A stretch of DNA of 64,000 nt, taken from assembly GCF_000004075.3 (NCBI RefSeq), contig NC_026661.2:18876307-18940306 (forward strand), read 5' to 3'. The notes beneath the pieces are model-generated. The model did not search any database. It worked only from the letters and a program-made list of their open reading frames with translations, and had not been told where the DNA came from. This document shows, piece by piece, positions 13,201 through 25,508 of the stretch. Made by a program: the position numbers and the translations under genes. How positions within the stretch are numbered: position 1 is the first letter of the stretch; the number at the start of each line of letters is the position of its first letter. Source of the DNA: Cucumis sativus. Lineage: Eukaryota; Streptophyta; Magnoliopsida; Cucurbitales; Cucurbitaceae.

Positions 13201-13797
13201 TTTTGACATACACATCATCCGCCAACCATGAAACAGGATACTCTCAAGCGTGCTGTGAAGGCTGGAGATGGAACAATACTAGCCACATCTCCACCTTATA
13301 CTAAATTCCTCAAGTCTGGAGTTGATTTTGCTGTCGTTGGTCCTGGCATGCCACGTGCTGATACATGGGTACAAGAGTTCTTAAACAATGAGATACCCTG
13401 TGTAGCGGCTGATTACTTGGTTGAGTATGTGTGCAAACCTGGTTATCCTCTTGATAAACATGTTTTGTACAATACTCATGCGTGGGCGGAAAGATCTTTT
13501 AGCAACCTTCAGAGTAAAGCAGAAGAAGTTGCTGAAGACTTAAGCTCACAGGATGATTGTTCTGATAATGATATAGCCTGCCAAGAATGCGGATCCCGCG
13601 ATAGAGGTGAAGTTATGCTCATTTGCGGTAATGAAGATGGTTCTAGTGGTTGCGGAATTGGCATGCATACAGATTGCTGCAATCCTCCATTACTGGATAT
13701 TCCAGAGGGTGATTGGTTTTGTTCAGACTGTATTAACAGTAGAAACAGCAATTCTTCGAATAAAAGGAAAAAGGGAGTCTCAGTTAAGAGAAAGTGA
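7266..13797 (+). CDS. BRCT-domain and PHD-finger nuclear protein (At4g02110-type)
   Basis: Ten coding exons: 7266-7346, 7450-7545, 7681-7785, 8228-8329, 8431-8515, 9297-9366, 9484-9528, 9966-12722, 12908-13124 and 13237-13797. They join in frame to 1372 aa. Residues about 8-190 form two N-terminal BRCT repeats, with signature tryptophans in GLWVD and HRWLEDS. Residues about 195-1050, nearly all in one 2.76-kb exon, are a serine/lysine-rich, low-complexity, probably disordered linker. Two more BRCT repeats follow (from about 1054, with ASGRWILKSDYL, and about 1155-1265). A C4HC3 PHD finger lies at about 1301-1350 (CQECG, ICG, GCG, MHTDCC, FCSDC). The C-terminal tail is basic (KRKKGVSVKRK) and suits nuclear import. 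The architecture and length match the Arabidopsis BRCT protein At4g02110. BRCT repeats bind phosphopeptides in DNA-damage signalling and PHD fingers read histone tails, so a chromatin or repair adaptor role is likely but inferred. Confidence 0.9.
9712..9790 (+). repeat. Short direct repeat in intron 7 of the BRCT-PHD gene
   Basis: AATCTTTAATGAAATTGC occurs at 9712-9729 and again at 9773-9790, offset by 61 bases. It is purely intronic, upstream of the exon 8 acceptor at 9965. Confidence 0.7.
11411..11899 (+). repeat. Coding tandem duplication, copy 1
   Basis: First of two adjacent 489-bp (163-codon) units inside exon 8 of the BRCT-PHD gene. It begins at MDEDDKTSDPENKE and ends at EKVNVPCE. 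Shared landmarks with copy 2, such as IASGVK, DTIPSGTL, IGNVQLDEL, SKLNVGD, KSKQGKVCKAP and KPQLVAAGLNTEVHTI, occur in the same order 489 bases later. Confidence 0.92.
11900..12388 (+). repeat. Coding tandem duplication, copy 2
   Basis: Second 489-bp unit, directly abutting copy 1 and in the same frame. It begins MDEDDKTFDVENKE and ends EKENVPCD. It differs from copy 1 by scattered substitutions and two compensating one-codon indels (NKEADFEQ against NKEDFEH; NSKEKSK against NSSKAKSK), so the unit length and frame are kept. Confidence 0.92.
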
Positions 13798-16700
13798 TAT
13801 TTGATTTTGCATAATAATTTTAATTATCGGGAAAGTTATTTTAGTTTAAATCTTGTATATTTTCATCTTGCTTAAACAAATGAAGTTGATTGTATTATTC
13901 CAGGTCTTTTAGATGCCTCAGGGAATTTACTCAATTGATGATCTGCTGGGGTTTGAATCATTTTCTCCACTCATTCAGGTTTGCAAGCTCTTTACTTTGC
14001 ATGCTTGGTGGTAACGGTAACGATTCATCATGCCAGGGTTTTACATAGGTTGCCATCCTTCAATCCTCTTGGCTTATGATTTGAGTTAGCCTCTCCCTCT
14101 CTCTCGTCTAATAAGTTTACACGTTTGTTTTAATGTTAGTCATGCCTTGATATTTGCATGAATTTATGAACGATTTAAGTTTATGCATCCACGTTCTTTC
14201 GTAAAATGTTGAGTTAAAAACATGTAAGGTTGGAGATTTGAACTTTCTGAGTCATAGGTTGAAGATATATGCTTTAACAAGTTGGAATTGTGCCCATGTA
14301 GGTGAGAATTTGAACCTATCTTTAGGGTTTGTAATTTTCTTTTAATTGTAATTATGCTATGCTATGTTGGATTAATAGAATCTTGTGTGATATTTGCATA
14401 ATTTAGGTCAGAAATCTTGTGCAATGTGTACACATGTATTAGTTTAAATTGAACATAAGTGACTTAAAATCAATTTTACATATACTAATGACTTACTAGA
14501 AACTAAATTAAGTATTATGAAAAGGGTGAGAATTGGAACAAAATATATTGAAGTAAAATACTGAAATAATTTCTGATTTAAGAATTAAAGTTTAGGGATT
14601 CAAGAAAGATTTGACTTACATGTGGATTGAAATTGTTATTATTTTGCAATAACTTGACGGTTTTCTTAAAAATTGCTTTTGGGTTATTTAAGAATTGAAG
14701 TTTAGGGTTCATATGTAAGTAAGAGGTGTTGTGAATAGTGAAATTTCTTTCACTTTTGTAATATATGGTGGCAGTTTCTTTAAATAGGAAAGTATAGAAA
14801 GAGTAGGCCTTTTGTTTTCTTGGTTTTGTGGAAACTTCTTGGGTCCCATCAGCCTTTTTATCATAAAACAACTAACTCTTCCTATCATATCTGCAGACTT
14901 CCTAAAGATATATTAGGTTCTATGACTTGGATGTACCCAACCTGATTGTATTTATGGGTGACCTCATTTCTATATATTTATATATATATATTTCACTCAA
15001 ATTTGGAAACTTTTGCTATTCAAATATTATTTTAAAATGTAAAGTTGATGTGTTAATAGTGAAGGGTTCAACCTATTTCTAAAGGGGTAAGTAGGGTAGC
15101 TTGTCTCTACTACTACTCACTTTGAATTTCATTACAACTAGCATCTTTTTTCTTTTCTTCTATTAGTTATTGACATGCATTATCATTATTATTATTTACA
15201 ATGGTTGTTTTCCTAATTAAAAAAATTGTGGGTATTAATTCATTTTTTCCCCATGGTTTACCCTGTCTTACGGTGGTGTATGTCAGTCACCATTTGAGGG
15301 GAAAAAATGAAAGAATTTCCCCCTAATGAGATCTCTACATGCTTACTTGCATCAATTTATTCAACTCTTGAATTAACTATGGGTGTGTTTGGATTGGATG
15401 GATGAGAATTTGGAATTTGGTTTATGTTTTTTAATTATTAGTGTAGTAGATTAGTCAATTCCGTTTCTGATAATATTTTCTTTGGATCTAGTTATCCAAA
15501 TATGCAAATTCAATTTTATATTTGAATTTGAATTTTATAATGAAGAAATATATTAAACAAGGATAAAACCGTTTAAGAAGATATACACCTTTTTAATATT
15601 TGAAATATGTACTGTGTAAGGTGTTATAAAATATATAATGTTACAGAAGAATAATAATATAATTTTTACATCAAATATATTTCATAAACAACTTAACAAT
15701 GGCTTATTGTTAACCGATATTATAGTATCAAACATATTTAACCTTTTGATTCAAAGATATAATAGTATGTTAGTCAGATTAAATAGTAAATTTTATAATG
15801 ATTTATTTAAATGTCATTTCAAATAAAATACTAAAAAGTTGTATTACTATTTCAACATCTCAAAGTAGATTGCATAATCTTTGATTAATTACTATATCAG
15901 CTCAAAATATCCGTATGCTTATTCCTCTGACCTTTCCCTTTATCTACTTGCCATCCAAAATCTTAACAAAAGAAGAAAAATAAATGCACCTTTTGAACAA
16001 GAAAAGAATGCAAAGAAATTTACCAATCTTTTCCGTTGTTTAAAGCTGAGAAAAAGGATGGTAAAAAGTAATTATAAAAAACAAGTGTACCAGTAAAGGT
16101 AAGGGAAAAAAGAGTCGAAAGTTTTTCACCCACCAAAATTACTCCTTCCTACTATTTACTTTGAGTTCAATTCCAATTCTTACTTGCTGCTCAATCTTTT
16201 TTAACAGTCAATATTCGTAAATTTATTTCATGCACATTCATTACACCTTGTTAGTTAATAGTTATGCAAATCAATGCATAAATTCATAAAATATTATATC
16301 ATACTTAATTAGGGCTAATTTTGTAAATATCAACTCAAGAATTAGGAAACCAATAGAATAAAACTTGACTGTGAGTAAACAAAATCAAATTTAAACCAAA
16401 AAAAAGGAAGAAGGAATTACCATATGAGACCTGAAAAGACCATGTTTATACCATCTCTTCTAAAGAAATAATTTACCTAAATGAAAACACTTTCTTACAT
16501 TTACAATTATTTCGAAACAAACTCTTTTCAAGACATGGTTTATTTAATTTAATTTCTTTTTAATATAAAAGACCCATTTTCAGATCTCATACAATTCAAA
16601 CAACCTTAAAAAAATACCCAAAGAAGTGAATTAAAAAAAAAAATCCCTTTTGTCACACACACACACATTCTATATAGTTTGAATGAAAGTTAATTTTTTT

Positions 16701-16960
16701 TTGTGTGTGTTTGATTTGGAATGATTTGAAATTGTGTAATGTGAAAAGAATTTGTCAGATCTTCCCATTACACCAAAGCAGCTCTGTTTTTGACCAAAAC
16801 CCATAAACCCCATAATAATAATATTATTAATTTTGAATAATAGTTTAGAGAAGAAAAAGAAAAAAGAAAAGATAGAGAGAGAGAGAGATGCACATGAGAT
16901 GATAGCATCACATGGTGTAACTGACATCATCATAACTGGCCACGACCTCCATTTCTCATT
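13798..16960. other. 3' flank of the BRCT-PHD gene and AT-rich intergenic DNA
   Basis: The first few hundred bases are presumably the 3' UTR. Beyond about 14.1 kb the sequence is AT-rich with only short, compositionally random open frames. I see no supported gene, RNA gene or intact mobile element. Confidence 0.4.
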
Positions 16961-16969
16961 AACATTCAT

Positions 16970-17060
16970 ACATCACGTGTTCCTTCCCCCTTTCTTTCTA
17001 ACCCCTCCTCCTTTCCCTTATTTATAAAAACACCCCTACTCTTTCTCTTATTTCCACTTC
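16970..17060 (+). promoter_or_regulatory. Orphan promoter-like island (G-box, pyrimidine patch, TATA box)
   Basis: Within AT-rich DNA there is a G-box CACGTG at 16974-16979, then a C/T-rich patch (about 16981-17019) and a good plant TATA box TATAAAA at 17023-17029 followed by ACACCCC. A pyrimidine-rich leader-like tract follows. No plausible coding region lies downstream on the plus strand for several kilobases, so if this is a promoter it would drive a noncoding or unrecognised transcript. Confidence 0.35.
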
Positions 17061-20000
17061 CTCAAATAATAATCCAAAAATATTTACACTTCTTACATAT
17101 AAATATTTGTCTTTCCTTCTTTAGTTTTAAATATGTTTTTCTAAAAATCAATTCCATCCTACATTTTAAAAATGTATGATTTTAGTTATTGCAAATCGTA
17201 AATGTTCCTAATGAAGTAAGATTATACTCTTTAACTTTTTAACGTTAGAGTGTAAGTTTTTAAATTTATTCAAATTTAAAAATTGAATCCTCGTGGTTTG
17301 AGAATTTAATTTTCGTCGGTCTAATTTTTGTAATTACTGTAAGCTTGAGTGTTCAATTTAAGTTTAGGAAATTAATTGTTATTCTTGAAAGTTTAAAAGT
17401 GTAATTACAATTCATATACTTTACGGTTGATTTTTACAAATTGTCATTTTAATTTTTATAAGTAAAAAATAAAAAAGATATTTTTTTTAAATTTTTTTTG
17501 TTGTTCCATATTCTTGCTTTTATTTGCATTTGTACAAATTGATGATTGAGAGATCTAAATTCAAAGCCTCTTGTTCTCTCAATACATGTAGATGAAAGTT
17601 AAACTAATTAAATATATTTTTAAGTCATCCAGATTTTAGAAGTAGATGAATGTAATTCAATAATAGGGTTAAATATTTACAAAATTATTTTTTATAAAAT
17701 AATATTTTAAATAATTTTGTGACAATTCAAAATAATTTTTTAAACAATTAATATAAGAAAAGTTAGTTCATAAATCAATTGTTGATACCTATTTTAATAG
17801 ATTTAAGAACTAAAGAAAAAGAAAAAGAAAAAAAGTAAAATCAGAAACTTTAAACATGAAAGCACACATATGTTCTTAAAAATTCCAAACTAAAAAAAGT
17901 TACAATATCTTTTAAATCAAGAAACCATACATGATCCATATATTTGGAGACCTTCAAACTATACCTTTTTATCCTAAACACAGACATATATATGAACTTC
18001 CATTTCATATATATTTTGAAAAAAAAAAGATTAATTATTTCATCTTTTCAACATAGATCTAAACAACAATATATATATATATATAATCTTCCTTTTTAAA
18101 CCCATTTTTATCTCTTCTTTTAAAGCAGTGCCCTCTCGTGAGAAACAATGCGAAAACTCAAACCCTATCTTTTCTTTCACCACAAGAAAAATACAATTTC
18201 CTTTAGAAATTATAAGAGAATGTGTTTTTCCATTTTAGAGTAAACAAATTAGATTAGTTTATAGAAACTTTGCTTTGTGGGTTTTTTTAAAAACATTTTA
18301 TATGTATTTAATTAGATATTATGATTGATGGTGAATAATGTGATATAAATTAAAAAAAAAACAACCTTCAAAATTTTAAATTTTACTACTAGAAATATTT
18401 ATATATAAGAAGAAAGAAAAACACTCTATCCACTAATAACTAAACTAAACTAAACATACCTTCTCAAAAAGTTGTAAGAAATAAAGAAATTAATGCATAA
18501 AACATACAAAATGGATTAAAAATTTAGAGTGGGAATTTAAAAAAGAGAACAAATGAAAGAAAAAAAATGTCAGAGAAGTGGATTGATAATTACAAAAAAA
18601 TAGTACAAGTGGCTTTTTTATTAGATGAGTTCAAAAAACTTTGAAGTGTGTGTTGAAATGTTCAACCCCATGGATTATTTATTTATTTATTTATTTATTT
18701 ATATTTACATACTCTCTCTCTCTTTCTATAACACAAAGTTTGACATTTTATGACAAACATTTTGGCAGCATTTATCAGATTAGCTGTGCCCAATAATCCT
18801 TTGAACCATTTCCATACAAAAATGGATTAAATTGAAGAAAATAAAAAAGAAGTTATATTTTCAATTTCCATCCAAACAGATCCCATAATTTAATGTTTTA
18901 TTTTTTTGGGAAGAAGAAAATTTAATGGAAGTGGGAATTGGCAGAAGAAACAGTCCAATAATGTGGCAGCAATGCAATAATAATAATCACATCCACATAT
19001 GAAAAGAAAGAATACATAAAAGTTGGGTTTTGATAAATAATAACAACAGCACCAACATGTTATGTTATATATTTGTGTGTATTGATTTGATTTTACATTA
19101 CAAATATATTTTATTTTAAAAATAAAGTTAGAAAAAGAAAAAGAAAAGAAAAGAAAAAGAAAAATCCCTTCCCCATTTGCTATTCTCTCAAGTTATTCTA
19201 AAGGGGAATTTGGTTGTGAAAAACTTTGCTTAAAGTGAAGAGAGATGGGATAAGAAGACATGTGCATTTGGAGTCAATTTAAAGGTTTATTAAATCTATT
19301 TCATAACCCAATCTTAAAACCTCTTTACATCTCTTCCAAGGAAAGATACACACTTCACTCACATACATCAAAACATGCTATATATATAAAAATTATAATA
19401 GACACTAATATACACCGACATTGACATTTTATCATATTTATAAACTTATGAATCGTTTTGTCTTTTCTTTCGAGTTTAAGATTTATTAAAAACGGAAAAG
19501 GGAGAACATCAACAATTAAAACGTCTGGACTCTTTTGTTCTCAATCTATTTTAGCCGTTGAAAATTAAAAACGCACATTCGAATCGTTTGCCATTTATAT
19601 TTTCTTTCTATGGATATTAATGGTTCATTGGTTTGATTTCGTGAATCAAATTAATATTTCAAACCCTACACCAAGGGTGGTTGTTTTACATTATGGAAAA
19701 AGGGCCAAAGCTCATTATATCAATTGGGGTTTTTTTTTTCTTCTTTCTTTCAAGTGGAAGAGCATTAGCAATAAATGTTGCATTTAAAAGAACTTGTGTA
19801 GGTTTTCATAAAGAATCTGAAGAGAGAATTCACACACATTTAAAAATAAACAAAAAAATAACAACAACAAAAGGTAAAGAAAAAGAAATAAAAGATGTCC
19901 TTGGGGTGAAGGCAATCAATTGATCCAATGCTTGTGTTAAAGGTGACTAAACCTTAGAATCAATTCCATATAATCATGCTCTACCTTTTCTTTCATACAT

Positions 20001-21607
20001 GGGTTAAATATAGTAAAATTATTACCACACCCACTACTTAAAATCATTGAAATTACTCACCATTTTGAGGTTAAAAAGGTGAAAAAGTAATTGATTGCCC
20101 AACAACCATCTTTAATTGTGTATTTGGATGATTCTTCTATTCCAAAAATGCAAAACCACTTTATTTATTTACCCTTATCTCTCTGTTTTAGGTTATAAAA
20201 AGGATTACAAGAATGTATGAATATAGTAATTTTAATGTAATTTGTAGTAGAGTATAAGAAATTATTTGCAAACTATATAATTAAGTGGTCAAACATTAGT
20301 GCTTTCTCATGTGAGTTATACCTTTAAATCACTCTTCTTTACCTTCCTAATCTGCCATTTTTTAAAGACACACCAACAAAATTAAAATTACTAAAAATAT
20401 AAAACTCCAAATAAGACAATAACGTTTCGCTTTATAACTATTTTGTTCTCAACTTCGTTCTTTTTTCTTTTCATATTAGTGGATATCATGTAATGCAAAA
20501 GAATTTTGTAGAATAACAATTTTCTAGTTTCAACTCTTTTTTTTTTGGGTTTATAATAAGAAAAAAGAAAATTTTGAATAGAGAGATTATATATTAGTTG
20601 ATAAAGGGTTGAGTGAGTGTGTGAGTTTTGAAAGTAGAATCTAAGAAGTAAGATTGTTAAGAAAGAAAGAATGTGGGTGAAAAAACAAAGAGAGAAAGGA
20701 ATCAAATTCCCATGTTAAAAAGTGAAGGTTAGTTGCAATAATTTTAGATCTTCTAAAAGAAGTAGAAGATGAAAAATTGACATAACATAACAAAAGCAAA
20801 CAACAGTGAATGAATGGATTATAAAGAAAGATACAAACAAACAAACTCCCAAAAGAAAAAAGAAAAAAAAAAAAAAAGCTGAATGAAATGACAATTCCTT
20901 TTTACAAAAACAAAACAAAAAGTAATTTTTTTTAAAAAATTAAATTGAAAAAAATCCCTCATTGGGTTTTCTCGTATTGAGTGTTTGGATTAGACCCTAC
21001 CAAACTCTTAAACTCTCACCAGCTTTCTTCTGCCACATCCCACCCTTTTACTCCAAGGCTGACTCAACTAAAAAAACCCATCACCCATTTGGGTGAATTT
21101 CTCAAATATATGAAATTTAAAGGACCTATCTGAGTTGTCATGTTGATAAAAGGCAACCCCAAGAAGAAAAATCAGACAAATGAAACAGTCCAAACATGGG
21201 TTCTGCTGTCATTATGCCAGTTTTTGTTGAAGATTTACCATTGTGTTCATTGCCAACTATTTAATGCCACCAAACTACTTTTTACAATTTACAATATTGA
21301 AAGAGACTTCAGTGACAAGTTTCAATTCCAAAAATTTAGATAATGGAGAAGCTGAACTGATGATCATCATAATGGTATTCTGTACATGAACGATAAAGAA
21401 AAAAACAGTAGTAATGAAAGAACAAAATGAACAACAGTGACCAAAATTTTTTCCGGCAGTAATTTTCAAAGTTGTTTTTTTTTTTTTTTTTTTTGCAGGC
21501 ATTCTTTTGTTTTTGTACAAGAATATGAGAGAAGTTGAACTTGAGATTTCCCTGCCGTATCAACAAAAAACCTCATGATTTTCAAATCCCATGTTTTACA
21601 AGTAATT
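17061..21607. other. AT-rich intergenic DNA between the BRCT-PHD and TPR genes
   Basis: No gene is supported. The stretch contains runs of A and T, simple (TA)n at about 18069-18085, a TTTA tract at about 18675-18700 and scattered GAAA runs. The right end includes the 3' flank of the minus-strand TPR gene, with a T-run at 21475-21494. Confidence 0.4.
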
Positions 21608-23977
21608 TCAGCAGCTCAATGCTTCGTACTTAACAGGTAGGGGTCGGTTTAATCCGACTTGCGATAACAAATTACCAACTGCGGCAAGATCACGGCAGAA
21701 TACTCCTTGGTATGTTGATTTGTCGTTTGAGGATTTGGTGTCTGATGCGGTGATTTGTTCGGTTTTCAATGGTTTGGATTGTGTTTTTGTGGCTGCTTTG
21801 ATGAGCTCCATTTCTAATAGGCATTCTTGAGCTTGTTGTTGTTGTTGCTGCTGCTGCTGTTGCTGTTGTACTTGAATTGCAGCAGCTTGTGCTGCTTGTA
21901 ATGCGGCTGCAGCTTTCTTCCTTTGTTTCTCTGCGGCTTCTTCGTCCGCGATTGTCGCCGTTATGCTCGAATAGCCCTTCTGTAGCATTCTATACAGTAA
22001 CAATGCTGACATTTTCGCCTTGTCTCGAACTGAATCGATATCACGGTCATCTGCAAGCTCACACCGCTCGATAAAGTTTGTAGCTTTATCGGGTTTGTGT
22101 CGTAAACATAGTAGCAGATGAGCTCTATCCAACTCGGACCTGGAACAACCACGTCGCAGCCCAATCAATGAATAGTAATCCACATTCCCAGTTTCTCCTG
22201 AAGCAACCCTTTGTTTTAGTTCTTGAATTTTCACTGTTAATGCACATAGCTTCCCAGGAATCTCTCTATATCTCATGTTCTGTCTCTTCCAAGCTGGACC
22301 AGGAAGCTTTCGGTCCCTCAATATGGTATTATACAGAAGCTTTAAATGCTCTAGATCGTGCAAACAATCCGGTAAGCATCGTATCGACTCGAACAGTAAT
22401 GCTCGGGTTTCTAACGCTTGAATGCAGCTTGGATTAAGAGCTAATGTTCGATTGCAATCAGCAATCGACTCAGCAATTCGACCAGCCGATCGATAAGCTG
22501 AGGCTCGGTACATATAACATTCAGCAAGGAAGCCTTGAGGTGCTCCTCGGCGACCATCAACGATCTTGCTGAAATGACGAATAGCCTCAGCATAGAGACC
22601 GGCGTCAAGGGCAGCAAGAGCAGCCGTCCTGCGGCGAATCAGAAGCTTAATGTGGCTAAGGAGATTGGTGATTGTTTCGGAATCGGACAAGGCTCGAGGT
22701 GGTGTATTCGGAGGATTTGTCGTTGAAATGTCACTGGAGAAAGGGAAATCAGACAGCGAGAAGCTATCTTCAGACCGGCATATACTCTCACGACGAAATG
22801 CCGCCGTTGCGAGGCGTTTTCCGGTCTGAAGAAGAACCATGGCATCTTCCATCAACCCCAAATGACAACAAGCTTGACCCAAGATCAAATATCTACAGCA
22901 GAGAAAAACAGAGTGTTCACAAAAAAGATCAGAAAAGATTCATCATATTCATCGAGAAACTGTAAAACACAAACACAAAAGTGAAAAAGAAATACAAAAT
23001 CAACAATGCTTTTTGAATCCAACACCAAAAAATGAGAAGCAAACTTAATCAAAATGAGAAAGTTACCACAAGTAAAAAAAATCAATGATAAACAGAGGAG
23101 CCTTGCAAAGAAAGAAAATCAAATAGAAACTCAAAATACAAAAAGGTTAAAAGGAGAAAAAAAGATAATGAATAATGAGGTTTAAAATTTGCTGAGCATT
23201 TACTGAAAAACCAACAGAAACCATGTCGACTGAATCATAACAATAAATAACAATAATAACACCACATAAAAAGTCGAACCCATGAAACATTTAATACACC
23301 CAACTCAAAAACAAACCATTACCCAAAAAACAAAACAAAAGAAAAAGAAAAAGAAAAAGAAAAGAAAATCAATGAAACAGAGCATTTTCCATTTTCTTTC
23401 TTTTTACCTCCATTGCCCTTCTTTGTTGCAGTTTTTACAAAGCCCAGCCAGAACCTTCTTCTTCAAATCAGAAACAGAGAAACATTTAAACGTCGAGTCA
23501 CAACCCGGTGATTCCGACGAACCAAGAAGCTTAACTCTGTCTTTAGAGAGTTGCTGCGAGGACCCATCGGAGCCAGTGGAATCCTCACCAGCGATCTTAA
23601 AACTAGGAATATAATCCTGAAGCATATCAGCAACATCTTTAAATCGACGAAGACAAAGAAGAGCCCGAGCTTTAAGCTCAAGGGCTTGTTCAAGACGAGG
23701 AGAAAGTGCTAAAGCTGCATCAATAAGATTAAGAGCAGCTGAAACTTCTCTGTGTTCTTGAGTAGCAATGAGGGTTCTTGCATCTTTAACATATTTATCA
23801 ACAATCTGAAACGAAATGAGGAGGATTGAAGATGATAAAAAACCCATTTGAGAAAAAACAAAAAAAAAAAAAAAAAAAAACGAGGGGAGGGGTGGGGTTA
23901 AAGAAAATAGAATTTACCTTACGGTTGGTAAGCCACCAGTTTTTCTTGTCAATGGAAGATTGGGAAGAAACAGCCAT
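21608..23977 (-). CDS. TPR protein with degenerate J domain and polyglutamine tract
   Basis: Three coding exons on the minus strand, 23977-23918, 23805-23408 and 22892-21608, join in frame to 580 aa. The N-terminus (MAVSSQSSIDKKNWWLTNRK) leads into helical TPR-like repeats at about 25-90 and 150-185, and canonical TPR motifs at about 240-330 (AALDAGLYAEAIRHFSKIV, YMYRASAYRSAGRIAESIADCNRTLALNP). A J-like domain spans about 391-460 (DYYSLIGLRRGCSRSELDRAH, then RHKPDKA). The HPD tripeptide essential for Hsp70 stimulation reads K419-P420-D421, so canonical J activity is doubtful. An alanine-rich helix and about 12 consecutive glutamines (495-506) follow. TPR-plus-J proteins usually act as Hsp70/Hsp90 co-chaperones; this one may keep only the binding part. 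I do not recognise a named gene. The leader is rich in GA/GGA repeats. Confidence 0.87.
21836..21874 (-). repeat. CAG/CAA microsatellite encoding polyglutamine
   Basis: Mixed CAA and CAG codons read on the minus strand give about 12 glutamines in the C-terminal part of the TPR/J-like protein. The codon mixture should make the tract more stable than a pure CAG run. Length variation between cultivars is likely but not visible here. Confidence 0.85.
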
Positions 23978-24098
23978 TGAAGGAATCAGTGAGGCAAGCC
24001 AACATAAAGAGAAAGCCTTTCGGGTGGGGGGCTCTATTTTTCCCTCTCTCTCTCTCAGAAAATGTGGCCTGTTTATAAATGGAGGAAGAAAGAAAGAA

Positions 24099-24102
<4 letters not shown>

Positions 24103-24149
<47 letters not shown>

Positions 24150-24290
24150 TTTGAAATGTGAAGAAGAAATGGGGGAGAGAGAGAGAGTAAATAAGGGGAA
24201 GAAGAAGGAGAAGAAGAGGAGAAGGAGGAGGAGGAGGAGGAGGAGGAGTGGGAGAGAGAGAGAGAAAGAAAAGAAAGAAAGAAATGCCAG
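24103..24290. repeat. GA, GGA and GAAA microsatellite cluster in the TPR gene leader
   Basis: (GA)n at 24103-24149 and 24174-24189, AAG/GGA tracts at about 24200-24250, another (GA)n at 24251-24264 and GAAA units to about 24290. They lie 130-310 bases upstream of the TPR gene's ATG, so on the minus strand they form a CT-rich leader or promoter tract. Plant GAGA-binding BPC proteins recognise such tracts; use here is inferred. Confidence 0.85.
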
Positions 24291-25508
24291 CTTTGACCTG
24301 AAGGGGAAGGGGAGGGAAAGAGAAAGGATCACATGAGCTGGCAACACACAATAGATTCTCTCTTTCTCTCTAATGGCAGGGGAAAGGTCTATAGGTGTCC
24401 TATAACTCTATCCCCCCCCCCTCACTGGGCTCCACACCTTCCATGTCACATTTTATAATGCTTTTCATTTTTCATTTCATTCTATTTCGTTTTAATTATA
24501 TTTTACACAAATTATTTTCTTCATTTTACAAAACTTCTTCTTCCTTTATTCCTTTCAAATTACATTTTTTTTATAGCCTTTTCAAATTTTTGTTTAGTTT
24601 TGGTTTTATTTATTTTTTCTCACAATTTCTTTTATTTTTTTATTTTTAAAACAACAAAATAAAATTTTAAATAGTTACCAAACTAAGCTTTATTTACTAA
24701 ATATGTAATTTTAAAAGCTTAGGAGTGAAGTAAACACAAAATTCAAACGTCTTTTAACCTTTTTTTCCTTAATTAAAAAGTTAGGTTCCTTGAGCAAGTT
24801 AATTAATAATTTACTATTTTTAAAAGTCGATTGTCTAACCTTCTACTTCTACAATTTCTTAAAACTTTGTAATAAAGTATATCAATTTCATTCCATTGAA
24901 GTCTCATTTAAATATCATAATTTTCATATTTATTTCATTGTGAATACGAAGCTTTTTCAAACAAGTTTATGTAATAGGAAGTACTACTTCCATTTGTTAT
25001 AAGTCACGTCAGTATAATTTAGAATTGATGTAAGGTATAGTTTAACAACATTGTCACATTAGTTAATGAAGAAAAATTAATAACGTGAACCAGAATTTTT
25101 CATAAAGCCTATTTAATCCAGTTTGGTATGTAATCTAAATGAGATATTTTGAAAAAAAATTCAAATTGGTTCAATGAATATTTAGTTGACGTAATTGCTT
25201 TTGGATTTTATGATTTTGAAAATAGGAGAACTTCCAAACTTAACGTTTATATATATCGTCTTCCTAATTTAATTTCAAATTTGAAATGATAAAATTGACC
25301 GTTAATAAACTTTTTGATAAAACAAGTACGTCCAAAATTATTTTATCTTTTTATAAGTTAAAAATATAATATTCATACAAAATTATAACATTTTCAAATT
25401 TTATGTGTTGCAGTTATTTATTGATTAAAATGAATATATGAAAAGGAGAATAATCTTTTGTGGGAAGAAAGGAAAAATTAATCCTAAAAAATAGAGAAGG
25501 TTTAATAA

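Noticed and set aside
23949..24351. Open frames on both strands rich in serine/leucine or arginine/glutamate
   Set aside because: They are translations of the GA/GGA microsatellites in the TPR gene leader, not proteins.
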